A stretch of DNA of 64,000 bases, from positions 13,425,152-13,489,151 of the forward strand of contig NC_089581.1 in the NCBI RefSeq assembly GCF_019320115.1, written 5' to 3'. The notes below the pieces were generated by a model. That model saw only the letters and a list, made by a program, of their open reading frames with translations. It was not told the DNA's origin and searched no databases. A program made the translations under genes and the position numbers. Source of the stretch: Miscanthus floridulus. Lineage: Eukaryota; Streptophyta; Magnoliopsida; Poales; Poaceae. This document shows, piece after piece, positions 1-11,335 of the stretch (its first letter is position 1; every line of letters begins with the position of its first letter).

Positions 1-2103
1 TCATGGTTTTCTAAGGACATTGACTGTTGTGTGGTGTGCACTTGGTTTTCCTTTGAATTATGAAAGTAAAAGTCAATTACACAATTACAAAGGATGTTGC
101 AAGCTAATTCTAGTTCTATATGCCTATGTGATTAGAATGTTAGTTCTGAACATTCTTACGCTTTTTTCTCAGTTTAGTATTTCCATTCAACATATGGTTA
201 TCAACTTATCATGATATGATTTTGCAACCTTACTATTCTGTAGTCTCTATTCTAATTTTTACTCAATGTATCAGCGGGAGTTGAACAGAGAAACAAGGTT
301 TACATCAAGATGTTGATCCAAAGAAATTGTCTGCAAGATTGAGGAAGCTGCAAAAGTGTCAAAGTTTTAATTGATTATGGCAGATAGTCTCAGATTATTT
401 CATATTTTAATTACCTATTTATTTGTATGGAGAGACCTGTGATATATTTCATTTAGTAGAATTTTCATAAAGTACAGAGAAATGTTGTCAAAATTTTTTG
501 GTTAAATTTGAGTTCTGCATGTTCCAGTTTTTGGTTTCAGAAAGAATCTAATGTTTTCATTTGGACAGCATGTGTAGTTTTGAATGTGACAAGTTTTTTT
601 TTGATTTTTTGAGATATTTTTTATATCCTGGAATTTCTGCCCCTTGTCTTCCAAAGAGACACAGGGAACAAATCCCCAAAGGGGATTCCTTCCCATGGAA
701 CTGACGGGGATCTCTAGAGCCAACAAAATTCCCCCTCCTGGGTTTCCTTCCCTGGGTGCTAATCCCCAAGCTTCCAAGCTAGCCCGTAGTGAGAGTGCTA
801 CTGTAACAGAGGTACTTTCTGAGACGAGGCTGGTAATGTTAATTCTGTTTAATGACCACAATATCTAAGAATTACTGATTGTCAGAACTGAAATAGATGG
901 ACTGCACACGATTTGCAAAAAAGGTGCTTCTCCAATCCTGTAAATTGAAATAGGATATTCAAATCTTTTGAATTTAATATAGCTATATTTCTCTAAGACT
1001 CAAATGATGTACAGCCCTACTGGACCGAAAGAGCTGTCAAATTCTATATCATAAGTACAGAGATACAAGACCACTCGGTAGTTGCACATCTAATCTAATG
1101 CTAAGAACCTAAGGTCAACTACTTGGCTACTTGTACGACACCAAAACGTTTTTTATTCACCTTTTCATGCCTGTCATCTAGCTTTACACAGGGGCACAGG
1201 GCAATGCCAATTGGTTTGACAAAAGAGGAAAAAAGTCTGTCACACGTAACAGGAAAAATAAAGTTAAACAGGGAAAAAACATTAGCAAGTCGTTTATGTT
1301 ACCTTTGTTATCAGCACAGGGACACCAAACACGCAATTCACAGTCTTCTTGAGCTCAGTAACTTCCTTGGTATTCTTCATGAACGTCAACTTATCCTTTC
1401 GGAAGGAAAGCATGGAGCTACTTGTACTGCAGGTAAGAGCAATTCCAGCCACCATTTTGTACTCAAGAAATGCGGTGCCCCTTTTCATAGATCAAGTGCT
1501 CAGACTAGTACAAGTTTCGATATACTGGTTGGCAGTTCGGCCCTTTTCATGGAGTAGTAGTAGTGACTTGTGCCTGAACAAGTTGGCAGTTTGGCACGAA
1601 GTTCTCGAGTTCAGCACATGGACACTTGTGACTGACACCGGTCCTGTAGGATTCTTGTGCTGAACAGCTCCTCTTGATCCATTGACCACAGTTCATTGCT
1701 TTTGCAGGACTCAAGTACGAGTCTTACAATACAAAAGTTTCCGGTGAGCTAAAATATCAGCAGTTCAGCATTTTGGCCATGAGGTGTTTGATAATTGATA
1801 GCCATAATGATTGAGTGAGACGCTAAAAACACAGCCATGGCTTGGTTGGGCATCCATTCAACCTTCAACTGGGAGATTTTATTCATAAAGCCTAAATGAT
1901 AACAGATATGCTCAGCAGCTGGAGTGGCACATAAACCATGAAGAGAATCAGCAACAGAAACTCAGATATAGATTAATAAATAGCACTGCAAATTAAAGAA
2001 TGAAGAAATAAGAGCAGGTATTTGGAGCATATACCCCATATTAACCATGTGTATCCAAATAGATGACAGGAGTAAGCATCCTTACCAATGGAGAAGTGAA
2101 GGG
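1..2103. other. Region 3' of the PPR gene, no confident gene
   Basis: AT-rich sequence with no convincing gene. A stretch near 630-790 has several GGGGATTCC/CCCC-like blocks resembling decayed grass retroelement sequence (weak). Positions 1322-1432 look like an exon on either strand: plus has cag before 1322 and gtaag after 1432, and minus has ctgcag before and aag|gtaac after. The minus reading (1294-1488, 64 residues) has no similarity I recognise. The part next to 2104 is probably the 3' UTR of the PPR gene. Confidence 0.4.
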
Positions 2104-3567
2104 TCAATCATACAAAGGTTCTTGAATGAGGATCTTCATTTTCTCGACAAGAAAGTCAAGCACATCCTTCCTTCCTTCTTTCAAAAGTAGCTGCCTCAGC
2201 TTGCCAAAAGTTGAACCAGGAGGTCTAATGCCCTTCTCTATCATATCTTCAAGCAGGACACAAGCTTGGCTAACCTCACCCTTGTCACAGAGACCATTAA
2301 TCAGCACGGAGAATGTGTGCATGCTCGGCAAGAACTGCTTCAACCGCATATACTTCCATACCTTCAGTGCCATCTCTATCTTATCATTCTCACAGAACAT
2401 CTTTATCATCATGGTGTAAGTATCAGAGTCTGGTTTGCAGCGCTTAATCATGCTGCGGAAGACCCTATATGCCTCATCATCCTTTCCAAGGCTAATCAAA
2501 GTATTTAGGATGATGTTCCAGGTCCTTGAGTTCGGGGAGATTCCATGGCCTTCCATGTCATCCATGACTCTGAAGGCATTGTCAAACTTTTTCACTTTGC
2601 AGAAGGCAGTGACGAGCGCATTGTACACAACAACATCAGGCACAATCCCATCCTTCTCCATATCCAAAAATGTTGCAACAGCATCCTCAATCCTCATATC
2701 AACTCCATAAGTATGCACTAAGACGCTGTATATGAAGGTTGTCGGTTGGCATCCCCTGGAGCTCATGTCCTGCACGACACAGACAGCCTCTTCGACTCGG
2801 CCTGTCTTGCAGAGTGCATCGACCATGATACCATATGTGACAATGTCAGGTTGGCAACCAGCGGCAAGCATATCACTATAAACCTCTCGCATCTTTGGGA
2901 GGTTGGGTGCTCTCCCCCAACCCTCAAGCAAGATGCTATAGGTCTTGGCATCAGGACTGAACCGATTATTCATCTTGTCAAAGATATCCTGCGCCTTGCG
3001 TACGTTCTTAGACTTGCACAGTGCACCGAGCAAGCTGTTGAAGGCAGCGAGGTTGTGGGCAACACCATACCTCTCCATGATGTTGAACGTGTAAACTGCC
3101 TCATCGAACTTCTGCGCCCGGGCATATTTGCGCATGATGATGCCGAACGTCTCAACATTGGCCACACCCTCCTTGCGCATAACGGCCACGACGTCCCACA
3201 TGAGTTGGTACTGCCTGATCTTGGCTAGGGACGTGACCACCGTGTGGTAGGAACGCACGGTATGGGCACACCCACCGCGCTTCTGCCTGCGCACCCACTC
3301 GAAGAAGCGGTACGCGAGCATGCCGGCGTTGTCGATGCGCTCGAGGACGTGCTCCGCGACCTCCGGCGTGACGCGGACGCCGCTATGGTCGAGCTCATGC
3401 TCGAGGGCCGAGGCCTTCCGGCAGGAGATGATGAGCTTGCAGAGGCGCTTGGCAAGGTCTGAGGCGTCCAGCAATGTATCACAGCCCACGCTGGGCCCGC
3501 CTCCACTCCTAAGCATTCTTACAAACACCTTGCGTGCCTTCAACCAGGTGTGGTGGAAGTCACACAT
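2104..3567 (-). CDS. P-type pentatricopeptide repeat protein
   Basis: Single-exon gene of 487 codons. The reading frame is open upstream to a GTG at 3585, but the first ATG is at 3567 (residues MCDFHHTW), so I chose that start. After about 100 N-terminal residues come roughly ten 35-residue PPR motifs of the P class, recognisable by repeated patterns such as 'TYGIMVDALCKTGRVEEA', 'VYNALVTAFCKVKKFDNA' and 'TFSVLINGLCDKGEVSQA'. P-type PPR proteins bind organellar RNA one base per repeat and act in RNA stability, splicing or translation. The basic, Arg-rich N terminus suggests mitochondrial or plastid import, but I cannot decide which. No DYW or E domain is present. There are no frameshifts or internal stops. 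The gene is divergent from the RMT2-like gene and probably shares its promoter. The family assignment is certain; the RNA target cannot be read from the sequence. Confidence 0.93.
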   Translation of the reverse strand: MCDFHHTWLKARKVFVRMLRSGGGPSVGCDTLLDASDLAKRLCKLIISCRKASALEHELDHSGVRVTPEVAEHVLERIDNAGMLAYRFFEWVRRQKRGGCAHTVRSYHTVVTSLAKIRQYQLMWDVVAVMRKEGVANVETFGIIMRKYARAQKFDEAVYTFNIMERYGVAHNLAAFNSLLGALCKSKNVRKAQDIFDKMNNRFSPDAKTYSILLEGWGRAPNLPKMREVYSDMLAAGCQPDIVTYGIMVDALCKTGRVEEAVCVVQDMSSRGCQPTTFIYSVLVHTYGVDMRIEDAVATFLDMEKDGIVPDVVVYNALVTAFCKVKKFDNAFRVMDDMEGHGISPNSRTWNIILNTLISLGKDDEAYRVFRSMIKRCKPDSDTYTMMIKMFCENDKIEMALKVWKYMRLKQFLPSMHTFSVLINGLCDKGEVSQACVLLEDMIEKGIRPPGSTFGKLRQLLLKEGRKDVLDFLVEKMKILIQEPLYD

Positions 3568-3935
3568 TTCTCTTCCGGCACCCACCGAAACCGCTGTGAC
3601 CGAGACTGTTGCTAAGCTTAGCCAGTCGAGGCCTCGCTGAATCCGGACACACAGGCGAGGCGAAGGCGTAATTGCTCCGCCGTGATCGGCGGCGGCGGCG
3701 ACTGAGCGGGCGCTACGCAGCTACCGCCAAATCGAAGAGAGGAACAGGTGCGACTGTGCGAGTGCGATCCGGTCCGTTTTGTGGAGTGACCTCGAAGTCA
3801 AAAGGCATACGGGCTTTAAGCCTGGTGAACTGATTGGGCCGACATAGGTTTAATGAGAAATCATGAGGCCCAATGCTGGTGAGCTAAAACTTCAGAAAGC
3901 GAGAAAAGGGGAGACTCCACTGCTCGACCCAAAAA
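3568..3935. promoter_or_regulatory. Shared head-to-head promoter region (PPR / RMT2-like)
   Basis: About 370 bp separates the two divergent coding starts. It holds two opposite-facing Site II/TCP-type motifs, TGGGCC at 3835-3840 and GGCCCA at 3867-3872, of the kind common in plant promoters of genes for organelle and translation proteins. The half next to the PPR gene is GC-rich (CGGCGGCGG near 3690) and no TATA box is obvious. Shared regulation is inferred from the geometry. Confidence 0.6.
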
Positions 3936-4632
3936 ATCGCGGCGGCGCCGGAGAGCAAGTCGCCGGAGGAGCTGCTCTGCGCGGCGGCGAAATCCGGTGA
4001 AGAGGACGAAGTCGCTAAACTCGTTGCCTCAGGAGCTGACGCGACCCACTTCGATACCGAAGGCTTGACCCCGCTCATGCACGCGGCCGCGGGGGGGCAC
4101 GCCGCCGTTGCGCGCCTCCTCCTCGACTGCGGTGCGCCCTGGAACGCGCTCTCCCCCTCGGGCCTCTCAGCAGGGGACCTAGCCTCCGATCCCGACACCT
4201 ACGACCTCCTCCTCGACCACTCCCTCCGCTCCGAGCTCGTCCTTGGCACCGTCGCGCGGCGGCAAGTGGCCCCCGCGAACGCCTCGGACGCCCCCCCGGC
4301 GGAGAGCTACCTCGAATCCAGGGTCTCGTTCAGCGAGGAGAGGGTTTTGGACGCGGAGAGCAAGGCAGTGATGATGGCGTGGGAGCGGCCGCTGATGGAG
4401 GCGCACGCGCGGGCGGTGTGCCAAGGCGGTGGCAAGGTGCTCAACGTGGGGTTCGGGATGGGGCTGGTGGACGAGGCGATACAGAGGTACGAGCCCGAGG
4501 AGCACACCATCGTCGAGGCCCACCCAGAGGTGTACGAGCGGATGCTCAAGCTCGGGTGGGGCGAGAAGAAGAACGTCAGAATCGTGTTCGGGCGATGGCA
4601 GGACGTGATGCAGCAGCTCGGATCTTATGACG
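3936..4632 (+). CDS. RMT2-like ankyrin/arginine N-methyltransferase, exon 1
   Basis: Exon 1 of a two-exon gene (total 315 codons with exon 2 at 21034-21281). The N-terminal third is ankyrin-like (EGLTPLMHAAAGGHAAVARLLLDCG split around 4056-4130). It is followed by a Rossmann-type methyltransferase with the SAM-binding stretch VLNVGFGMGLVD (about 4438-4473), then EAHPEVYERMLKLGW and FGRWQDVM, hallmarks of the RMT2/guanidinoacetate-methyltransferase-like family. RMT2 enzymes methylate the delta nitrogen of arginine on ribosomal and other proteins. The exon ends at 4632 after Gly-Ser-Tyr-Asp-G with donor gtataac and phase 1. Odd feature: the place where a start is expected, directly before Ala-Ala-Ala-Pro-Glu, reads ATC (3936-3938) instead of ATG. 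The frame is open back to a TAA at 3885, and the next in-frame ATG is 4077, inside the ankyrin repeat. Confidence 0.85.
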
Positions 4633-4754
4633 GTATAACATACCTTTTACCTTTGCTTATTCATCTCATAGTTGTCATGTTTGGTAATCGATGTTGCAAT
4701 GCTAAATGCTTTCTTGTCTGAGGGTAATTTTTCTGTTGCGGAATGTCTTAGGGG

Positions 4755-5065
4755 TGTCTCAGGTGAAATTTCCGTAGGTTGCATTATCCTTGGCATGCCC
4801 TAGTAGGTATTATGGAGTATGGAGAAGTTGTGCAAAAGCTGAAGGATAGGTTTTTTTTTTTTTTGGAAGTATGTCTCAGGTGAAATTTCACAGTTTGCAT
4901 TATCCTTGGCATGCCGTAGTAGGGATTCAGGAGTATAGAGAAGTTGAGCAAAAGCTGAAGATAGGAAATTTCTGGAGTATGTCTCAGGTGAAATTTCCAT
5001 AGGTTGCATTATCCTTGGCCTGCTCTAGCAGGAATTCAGGAGCATGAAGATGTTGGTAGTATCTA
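4755..5065 (+). repeat. Three imperfect ~110-bp tandem repeats
   Basis: Three copies start with tgtctcaggtgaaatttc at 4755, 4872 and 4980 (periods 117 and 108 bp). Each continues with ttgcattatccttggc, a ctagtagg-like block and, in the first two, gagaagttg-gcaaaagctgaa. The first copy carries a 14-base T run that is missing from the others. The third copy is truncated at its 3' end. Confidence 0.85.
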
Positions 5066-6143
5066 ACAAGAGTTTTCTCTCTGTTTGTGGCCTTTCTGGA
5101 GTAATGTTCTGTAGAATGACATAGGATTTGATCATGATACGATTCGATGTTTTCAATGAATCATAAAGAAGCTTTAGTTTTCCAGTTGGTTCTGGTGCTT
5201 CCCCGTCTGACCATTCCTCAATTACTCTCCCTGTTCTTCCCCGTTGAATGTTACTTTTCACATTGTTGTTCCACCATCCACCGGCATGACTCCACCAGTA
5301 CTGGTGCTCACTGCCCAGTGACCGCATCAACTAATGTCGCTGGTTCCCAGTGTTCACCTCCTGCGCTGATGCTGTTGTTCTCAGCCAAAGGGATGGCCAT
5401 CTAACATTGATTTGAGAGAGTGAATTGCGGAGACCATGGATCCTGTCTGGATGACTCTCATGTTCCTCACCTAGTCCATCAGAGTACAGCATGCTTCACC
5501 ACCGTTAAGAACTCCTTGGCCTCCATCGATGCCCTCACAGAAGCTTGGGCCTCCATCACGGCTGGACCTCAGATCTGAAAGGAGAGGAGGAAAGATGAAT
5601 GAATGGGGAGTGGGATGCTCAAGATAAGGGCTTCCACCAGTAAGCTTGTACCTGAGATAGAAGCAGGACATTCTGGGTGACAATATTCAGTTGTGTCTCC
5701 ACAAGCGGCCCCATCCAGGCAATCTTTGTGTGAACCCCACAGGCTGCGCTAGCCAACTACTGCTCATTCCGAGCTGTACCTGAGGATACTGAGAGGAGCA
5801 TGTTCAGAGGAGAGGGACTGCCGCTGTCAGCCGTGGAGATGGTGGCTGTCACAGGACGGGACGTGGAGCTCATAGGGATGCAGGGCATAAATGGATATGA
5901 TGCGTTTAATTAGACCAAATTTTATCCAGTGACAAGTATTGGTGCACTTTTCCAGAATCTGACAAACATCAGCTATTATTGACTGGAGGGAGTATATTCA
6001 AAGTTTTCAAGCTAGTATTTCTAAAAGTTTTCGTAGTAGGTAAATTTGGACCTTTTGTCAGGAAAAGTGTGCGTCTACATAGTTTCTGAATACATGTTTA
6101 CATTGGAAGGCGTCTATAGAAGTGCTTACCACATGAGTATTAT
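5066..6143. other. Intron sequence without recognised feature
   Basis: No open frame with recognisable similarity. A 'ggagggagta' at about 5984-5993 looks like one end of a Stowaway-type MITE, but I found no matching left end. Bases 5849-5874 match a motif at about 22460-22485 (see findings). Confidence 0.3.
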
Positions 6144-6148
6144 GTTGC

Positions 6149-6314
6149 TGTTAGAATTAATTACTCCTTTACTGTAATCTCCTAGCTACCCGTGTAATCC
6201 CCTAGCTACCTGTGCCGCCTGCCAGGCTGGGCCGGCCCTTTCGGCTGTCTCCAATCTCTATATAAGTGTAAACCCTCTGTATTCTATTGATTAAGGAATA
6301 CTAAGCCTCTAATA
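6149..6314 (+). repeat. Copia 5' LTR
   Basis: 166 bp. It contains a TATA-like tctatataagtg near 6257 as the likely retroelement promoter. It differs from the 3' LTR by three substitutions and lacks 13 bp (agtttggccttcc) present near the 3' LTR end. Confidence 0.92.
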
Positions 6315-6325
6315 TGGTATCAGAC
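6315..6325 (+). other. Copia primer-binding site
   Basis: tggtatcagac immediately follows the 5' LTR. It matches the start of the usual plant copia primer-binding site complementary to the 3' end of initiator methionine tRNA (TGGTATCAGAGC). Confidence 0.85.
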
Positions 6326-6456
6326 TAATTACGTTCCCCTGTTTTCCGCTCCACCCGCGCCGCGCCTGACTCCTCGCATCGCGCGCGCCTCGGGCTGCGC
6401 CCGCGCCGCGTCTGCTCCGCGCCCGCCGCGCGAGCCTCCGCACCCGCCGCGCGCCC

Positions 6457-9400
6457 ATGGCCGCCCCTCCTTCCGGCGGCTCGAGCTCGGGCGCATCCGC
6501 CGCGGCCACCGCGACGAAGCTCCGCGATGAGGCCCTTGCCGTCGCCCAGAAGCTTGAGACCGAGGCTGCTTCTCTGCGCACCACCAATGAGGAGCGCAGC
6601 CTGCAAATCCAAGCGGAGGCCGACCTCCTCAAGTCCGCCGCCGCCGCCCAGGAGCGCGTCCGCGCCGCCGCTGCCGCCCTTGACAAGGAGCGCGCGCAGG
6701 CGGACGCCCTGGAGCAGCAGGCCGCCGCTCTCCGGGATCGCCTTCGCACCGACTCCCAGCGCGACGACGACTCGCTCGACGACGACGACGTCCGCTCTGT
6801 CACCTCCGAGGCCGCGGCCATCGCTCACTGCACAGCCAGGCCGCCGCGGTCCAGAACATCAAGAATTTGATTCCAATCGTTCTTGATCTCCAGTCATCCA
6901 ATTATTCCAAGTGGCGCGGCTACGTCCTCCTCGTCCTCGGCCGCTTCGCCCTGAAGGACCACGTCCTCAACGATGTCTCCCGCCTCTACGATCCGGCGTG
7001 GGCTCGCATGGATTGCGTCGTCGTTTCCTGGATATTCAACACCATCTCCCCCGACCTCCTGGACGTCGTCCATGAACATGATGGCATCACCGCTCGGGCG
7101 GCGTGGCTCGGGATTGAACAGCAGTTTCTGAACAACCGCGAGTCCCGCGCCATGCTCCTCGACGCCGAGTTCCGCACCCTTTGCCAGGGCGCCCTTTCCA
7201 TCGACAACTATTGCCGGAAGATGAAGACCATGGCGGATGCCCTTGCTGATCTTGGCGAGCCCGTTCTGGACCGCACCCTTGTACTGAACGTCCTGCGCGG
7301 CCTCAACGACCGTTTCCAGTTCATGTCGCAGCTCGTCACTTGACAGAAGTCGTTCCCTTCCTTTGCTGATGTCCGTGCTGATCTGCGCCTGGCCGAGCTC
7401 AACATGGCACCTCCCTTGGGTCCTCCCTCGGCCCTCGTCGCCTTGTCGTCAAGCAAGACCCCTCCCCCCAGCCGGCCTCTGTTCCTGCCTCCCCACGCCC
7501 TCACTAGGCGGCCGGGGGGGCCTCGTCTGGCAACGGTCGCGGGCGGCGTCGCCGCGGCGGGCGCGGCCAGGGCAGCACGCAGGGCGCTGCACAGGGCGGC
7601 ACACAGTGGCCCTCCCTCCTCAACCCGTGGACCGGGTCCATTCACATGTGGCCCGGCTCCACCCCTGGAGGTCCGCGCGGCCCCCCACCTCGCGTCCCTT
7701 CGCCACAGCACGCTCTGGCAGCCTACTACGCTCCTCCTCCGGCTCCTGGGACATACTACCCGGCGCCGCCTCAGGCGGCCTCTCCGGCTTGGTCGCCCTG
7801 GACCCCTGAGTCCCTCGCCAGCGCCTTCAGCACCGTCGCCCTCACTCCGCCGCCCAGCTCCTCTGAGTGGGTCTTCGACTCGGGCGCTTCCTCTCACATA
7901 GCCGGCAATCCTGGTATGGTCACCATGTCACCAACCTCCTCTTTTCCTTCCTCCATTGTTGTGGGCAATGGTGCCACCCTTCCGGTTGTTGGCACTGGCT
8001 ACTCAAACCTCACTGGCCCATTTCGCCTCAACAATGTTCTCATTGCCCCTGACATCATTAAAAATCTTTTGTCAATTCGGCAATTCACCACTGATAATGT
8101 TGTCTCTGTTGAGTTTGACTCTCTCGGTGTTTCTGTGAAGGATCTCCGCACCAGGAACCTCCTCCTTCGCTGTGACAGCTCGGGACCGCTATACACCTTG
8201 CAGCTCCCGTCGTCACCATCCGGTTCCTACGCTCTGGTGGCTACTCCTTCCTTAACTACTTGGCATCGTCATCTCAGCCATCCCGGGAAGGCCATTCTTC
8301 AGACCCTTGCCAAGTCGTCCTCCATCATCTGCAGCCAGCCCAATGCTAACACCCTCTGCCATGCTTGTTAGCTTGGGCGCCATGTTCGCTTGCCTTTTAC
8401 CAATTCCTTGTCGCGCGCAACTAAAAATTTCGACTTGATACATTGTGATTTGTGGACATCCCCGATCGTCAGTGTATCCGGTTTTAAATATTATCTAGTA
8501 ATTATCGATGATTGCTCGCATTTTCTTTGGACTTTCCCTCTTAAGCTAAAGTCCGACACCTTTTCTGCTCTCTCGAATTTTTTTCACCTCTGTGCTCACT
8601 CAGTTTGGTTGCACCATCAAGTCTGTGCAGTGTGACAACGGGCGTGAGTTTGACAACTCCTCGTCTCGCGCTTTCTTCTCTGCCAAAGGTGTCACCCTTC
8701 GCATGTCATGCCCCAACACCTCGCAGCAAAATGGCAAAGCCGAGCGCATGCTTCGCACCGTCAACAATGTCACTCGCACCTTGCTCTTCCAAGCATCCAT
8801 GCCCCCCACCTACTGGGCCGATGCCCTTGCCACCGCCACCCTCCTCATCAATCGTCTCCCAACCAAGACCCTAAACATTAGCACTCCTTTTCTCGCTCTC
8901 CATGGCACTCTCCCCTCCTACCATGACCTTCGGGCTTTCGGGTGCACCTGCTACCCCAACCTCACCGCCACCACTCCTCACAAGCTCGCTCCACGATCTT
9001 CCTTGTGCGCCTTTATTGGCTATTCTCCTGACCACAAGGTCTACAGGTGCCTCTACCTCGCCACAAACCGCGTCATCATCTCCCGTCACGTTGTCTTCGA
9101 CGAAACAATGTTCCCTTTCTCCCTTCGTCGACCTTCGCCACCCACACATGAGCTTGATTTTCTAACTAACGACGATTCTTCGTCAGTTTCGTTTCCACCT
9201 ACAGGTACACCGGGGGCTGCTGGCACCCTGCCAGCACCTATGCCCTCCCAGCCGGTGCCCAACTTGGGCACACCGGCGTTCAGGCCGCCCCCGCCGGGCT
9301 TCTTCGTGCCCCGGCCACCAGGCACCCTCCAGCCTTCTCCAGCTCGGTCTGTACACGCGCCCACTTCGCCGGCGCCCATGGCGCCCTCTGTACAGGCTCC

Positions 9401-11335
9401 CCCAGCGTCCACTTCGTCGGCGCCCCCGGCGCCCTCTGTACAAGTGCCCACAGCACCCTCTGTACAGGCGCCCATGGCGGCGCCTCCCGTACAGCCGCCT
9501 CCGGCGCCCTCTTTCGGCAAACCATCGGTCGTCCATGTCTACACCCGGCGTCCACCCGCCCCCAGCTCGCCACCTGAGTCCACTGTTGAACCACCTCCTC
9601 GACGCTCCAGCATGATTCCCTCCCCGCCTCGCTACATCAAGAGTGATCCTCCTCTTCCAACAGGAGCTATCTCCATCCCGCCGGTCGCCAACACTCATGG
9701 CATGGTGACCCGCGGGAAGTCCGGTTACCGACAGCCGCGCCTCACTCTGCACACTGAGGCCTTGTCACCACTACCGCGCTCCTGTCGTGACACCCTCGCC
9801 AACCCTCACTGGCGTCAGGCCATGGAAGACGAGTATGCTGCCCTACTGGACAACAACACTTGGAATCTCGCTCCCCGTCCTGCCAAGGCGAATGTGGTCA
9901 CTGGCAAATGGATCTTCAAGCATAAGTTTCATGCGGATGGTTCCCTGGACAGATACAAGGCTCGCTGGGTGCTTCGCGGGTTCACCCAACGTCCCGGTGT
10001 TGATTACGACGAGACGTTCAGCCCGTCGTCAAGCCTGCTACCGTTCGTACTGTTCTCACCTTGGCTCACTCCCGGGACTGGCCAATCCATCAACTTGATG
10101 TGAAAAACGTCTTCCTTCACGGGACCTTGTCAGAAACAGTGTACTGCTCTCAACCCACTGGATTTGCCGATCCTGCACTTCCTGGACATGTATGCAGGCT
10201 CAACAGATCCCTCTATGGTCTAAAGCAGGCTCCGCGAGCATGGTACAGCCGGTTTGCCTCCTTCCTGCTCTCTCTGGGTTTCAGTGAAGCAAGATCAGAC
10301 ACATCTCTCTTTATACACCGCCGTGGCACTGAAACAGTCTACTTGCTCCTCTATGTCGACGACATTGTTCTCACTGCCTCCTCCGAGCAGCTCTTACATC
10401 GTGTGATTGAGGCGCTCAAGAAAGAGTTTGCCATGAAGGACCTTGGCCCTCTTCATCATTTTCTTGGTGTGGCAGTTCAGCGCCACAGGGATCATCTCAC
10501 TCTGTCACAGCGTCAGTACATCCTGGACATTCTTGCTCGCCATGGGATGAGCGACTGCAAGCCTTATTCCACTCCTGTCGACACATGTGCCAAAGTTCCT
10601 GCAGATGCCGGTCCTCCTGTTGCTGATCCCACAGCCTACCGCAGTCTTGCAGGTGCTCTTCAGTACCTGACATTCACCCGGCCTGACATTGCGTACGCCG
10701 TTCAGCAAATTTGCCTTCACATGCATGATCCCCGGGAAGTTCATCTTGTGGCTGCCAAGCGGATCCTTCGGTACCTTCAGGGCATCCTCAGCTTCGGTCT
10801 GATCATTCCCCTGTCTGCTCCAACACAGCTTGTCGTGTACACTGATGCGGATTGGGCCGGTTGCCCTGACACTCGACGCTCCACCTCTGGCTATGCTGTT
10901 TTCCTCGGTGGCAGCCTCATCTCTTGGTCATCCAAGTGGCAGCCCACTGTTTCTCGGTCTAGCGCCGAGGCCGAGTATCGGGCTGTTGCCAATGGCGTCG
11001 CCGAAGCTTCGTGGCTGCAGCAACTCCTACAGGAGCTGCACCACCCTCTGCAGTCTGCCTCCCTCGTCTACTGCGACAACGTCAGCGCCGTCTACCTCTT
11101 TTCCAACCCCGTTCAGCACCAGCGCACCAAGCACGTGGAAATCGACCTTCACTTCGTCCGTGAACGTGTTGCTATTGGTGCTGTTCGTGTTCTTCACGTT
11201 CCCACCACCTCACAGTTCGCCGATGTCTTTACCAAGGGGCTTCCTTCTTCTGTGTTCATGGAATTTCGCTCCAATCTGAACGTTGGCTCCACCGACGTTC
11301 CGACTGCGGGGGGGGGGGGGGGGGGGGGGGGGTGT
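6457..11335 (+). pseudogene. Copia gag-pol polyprotein, interrupted
   Basis: Gag lies in 6457-7400 (coiled, Ala-rich start at 6457, then a UBN2-type gag region from 6867). Protease follows with FDSGASSHI (about 7876-7902), then the GAG-preintegrase motif TWHRHLSHPGK. The integrase spans about 8400-9100, with a zinc-binding HAC and catalytic residues in DLIHCDLW, CDNGREF and NGKAERM. A Pro/Ala-rich linker covers 9190-9640. Reverse transcriptase starts near 9800 (WRQAMEDEYAAL) and carries the intact YVDD at about 10351-10362. RNase H has TDADWAG and SSAEAEYRA, and the end is TKGLP near 11230. Interruptions are a TGA at 7341, a TAG at 8369 (Gln expected from the family), and frame changes near 6870, 7600, 8590 and 10070. 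The polyprotein cannot be made as one chain. Confidence 0.9.
11308..11332 (+). other. 25-base G homopolymer at the copia polypurine tract
   Basis: Twenty-five consecutive G residues abut the 3' LTR, where the polypurine tract that primes plus-strand DNA synthesis must be. The length may be expanded or mis-called by sequencing. Confidence 0.85.

Noticed and set aside
7208..7897. 229-codon minus-strand frame
   Set aside because: Shadow of the copia gag-protease region; low-complexity Arg/Gly composition.
9183..9752. 189-codon minus-strand frame
   Set aside because: Antisense to the Pro/Ala-rich linker of the copia integrase; repetitive composition only.
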